A model generated the notes under the pieces. It ran no database searches. It was not told the origin of the DNA and saw only the letters and a program-made list of their open reading frames with translations. A stretch of 14,798 nt of DNA from an uncultured Bacteroidales bacterium. Lineage in GTDB: Bacteria; Bacteroidota; Bacteroidia; Bacteroidales; F082. How positions within the stretch are numbered: position 1 is the first letter of the stretch; every line of letters begins with the position of its first letter. Positions 14,117 through 14,798 of the stretch are shown one piece after another. The stretch is from positions 1 through 14,798 of the forward strand of contig CALGBV010000349.1 of the NCBI GenBank assembly GCA_937884015.1, written 5' to 3'. Both the position numbers and the translations under genes were made by a program.

Positions 14117-14798
14117 ATGGAATACTTTAACGTAGCAGATATTTTTGGTGAGAACGTTTTTAACGAATCAACAATGAAGGCTCGACTGCCAAAAGAAACA
14201 TACAAGCAGTTGATGAAAACAATTGAAGGTGGCGAAAAGCTTGATCCTTCTGTTGCAAATATTGTTGCAAATGCAATGAAAGACTGGGCAATTGAAAAGG
14301 GTGCAACACACTTTACACACTGGTTCCAGCCATTGACTGGTGTTACTGCAGAAAAACATGATAGCTTTATCCAGCCTACAAAAGACGGCGGAATTATTAT
14401 GGAATTCTCTGGAAAAGAACTTGTTCAGGGTGAACCTGATGCTTCTTCTTTCCCAAGTGGTGGTATTCGTGCAACATTCGAAGCTCGCGGATACACAGCA
14501 TGGGATCCAACATCATATGCATTTATTAAAGACGGAACACTTTGTATTCCAACAGCATTCTGTTCTTACACAGGTGAAGCTCTTGATAAAAAGACTCCAC
14601 TTCTCCGCTCTATGGAAGCAATCAACAAACAGGCATTGCGTGTTCTTAAACTTTTTGGAAACGAAGATGTTAAGAGCGTAAAAACAACTGTTGGTCCAGA
14701 ACAGGAATACTTCCTTGTAGACAAGAGCGTTTATGATCAGCGCGAAGACTTGATTTATACAGGTCGTACATTGTTTGGTGCTAAAGCTCCTAAAGGAC
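14117..14798 (+). CDS. glnN: Type III glutamine synthetase, N-terminal part (runs off window)
   Basis: GSIII (GlnN) makes glutamine from glutamate, ammonia and ATP; it is a large (about 700-residue) enzyme of anaerobes and cyanobacteria. The first 227 residues are present. Signatures seen: THWFQPLTGVTAEKHDSF (66-83), EFSGKELVQGEPDASSFPSG (96-115), TFEARGYTAWDP (120-131) and the metal-site motif GPEQEYFLVD (193-202). The N-terminus MEYFNVADIFGENVFNESTM resembles my recollection of Clostridia or spirochaete GSIII. It lacks the extra ~20 N-terminal residues I recall from Bacteroidota enzymes. Codon choice is sharply different from recF: all 19 Thr codons are ACA or ACT, while 9 of 11 in recF are ACC or ACG. 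It starts one base after the recF stop. Either a transferred gene or a chimeric contig end; the enzyme call itself is firm. Confidence 0.94.
   Translation, partial: MEYFNVADIFGENVFNESTMKARLPKETYKQLMKTIEGGEKLDPSVANIVANAMKDWAIEKGATHFTHWFQPLTGVTAEKHDSFIQPTKDGGIIMEFSGKELVQGEPDASSFPSGGIRATFEARGYTAWDPTSYAFIKDGTLCIPTAFCSYTGEALDKKTPLLRSMEAINKQALRVLKLFGNEDVKSVKTTVGPEQEYFLVDKSVYDQREDLIYTGRTLFGAKAPKG

Overview
The window looks like part of a chromosome from an uncultured member of the Bacteroidota, most likely a gut or rumen Bacteroidales. Three things support this. It carries two type IX secretion system genes (the C-terminal part of sprA, and porQ). It has the order sprA-gcvH-vanZ-tonB, which I recall from Bacteroidota genomes, and a long-form nusB. 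Bacteroidota-type -7 boxes of the form TAYYTTYGC lie upstream of five genes. Most of the content is housekeeping. No phage, plasmid or defence genes were recognised.

Layout. Positions 39-2174 (+) hold the last ~710 residues of the outer-membrane translocon SprA. Its frame is closed by stop codons at the window edge. Next come gcvH (2253-2642), a VanZ-family membrane protein (2653-3051) and a TonB-type energy transducer (3123-3803), all on +, ending at a bidirectional terminator (3829-3854). On the minus strand, read from the right, mfd (9578-6216), a DUF985 cupin (6214-5747) and uvrC (5666-3861) form a probable nucleotide-excision-repair transcription unit. After a 1.34 kb gene-free interval (9579-10917) come nusB, porQ and recF on + (10918-14115). 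The last gene, from 14117 to the window end, is the N-terminal part of a type III glutamine synthetase (glnN). Its codon use and sequence are unlike its neighbours, so it is either a transferred gene or a chimeric assembly join.

The least ordinary part is the interval between the divergent mfd and nusB genes. It holds two unrelated repeat structures. The first (about 9848-10218) is a decaying tandem array of ~41-bp units. Each unit is built from a GGAC/GTCC outer dyad, a CTCGA-type inner palindrome and A-tracts. The second (about 10246-10798) is a concentric foldback structure. It has outer inverted repeats of 23 bp with one mismatch and a perfect 20-bp stem with a 12-base loop near its centre. 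Four blocks contain a GGATTTT motif repeated three times at alternating 12/13-bp spacing, two blocks in each orientation. I see no credible protein in either structure. The best guesses are a protein-binding or structured array and a MITE-like or foldback element (or structured RNA). Both are inferences.

How the genes relate. SprA and PorQ are parts of the same export machine. Mfd recruits the UvrABC pathway to stalled RNA polymerase, and UvrC makes its incisions, so their shared transcription unit makes functional sense. GcvH, TonB, NusB and RecF are standard core functions.
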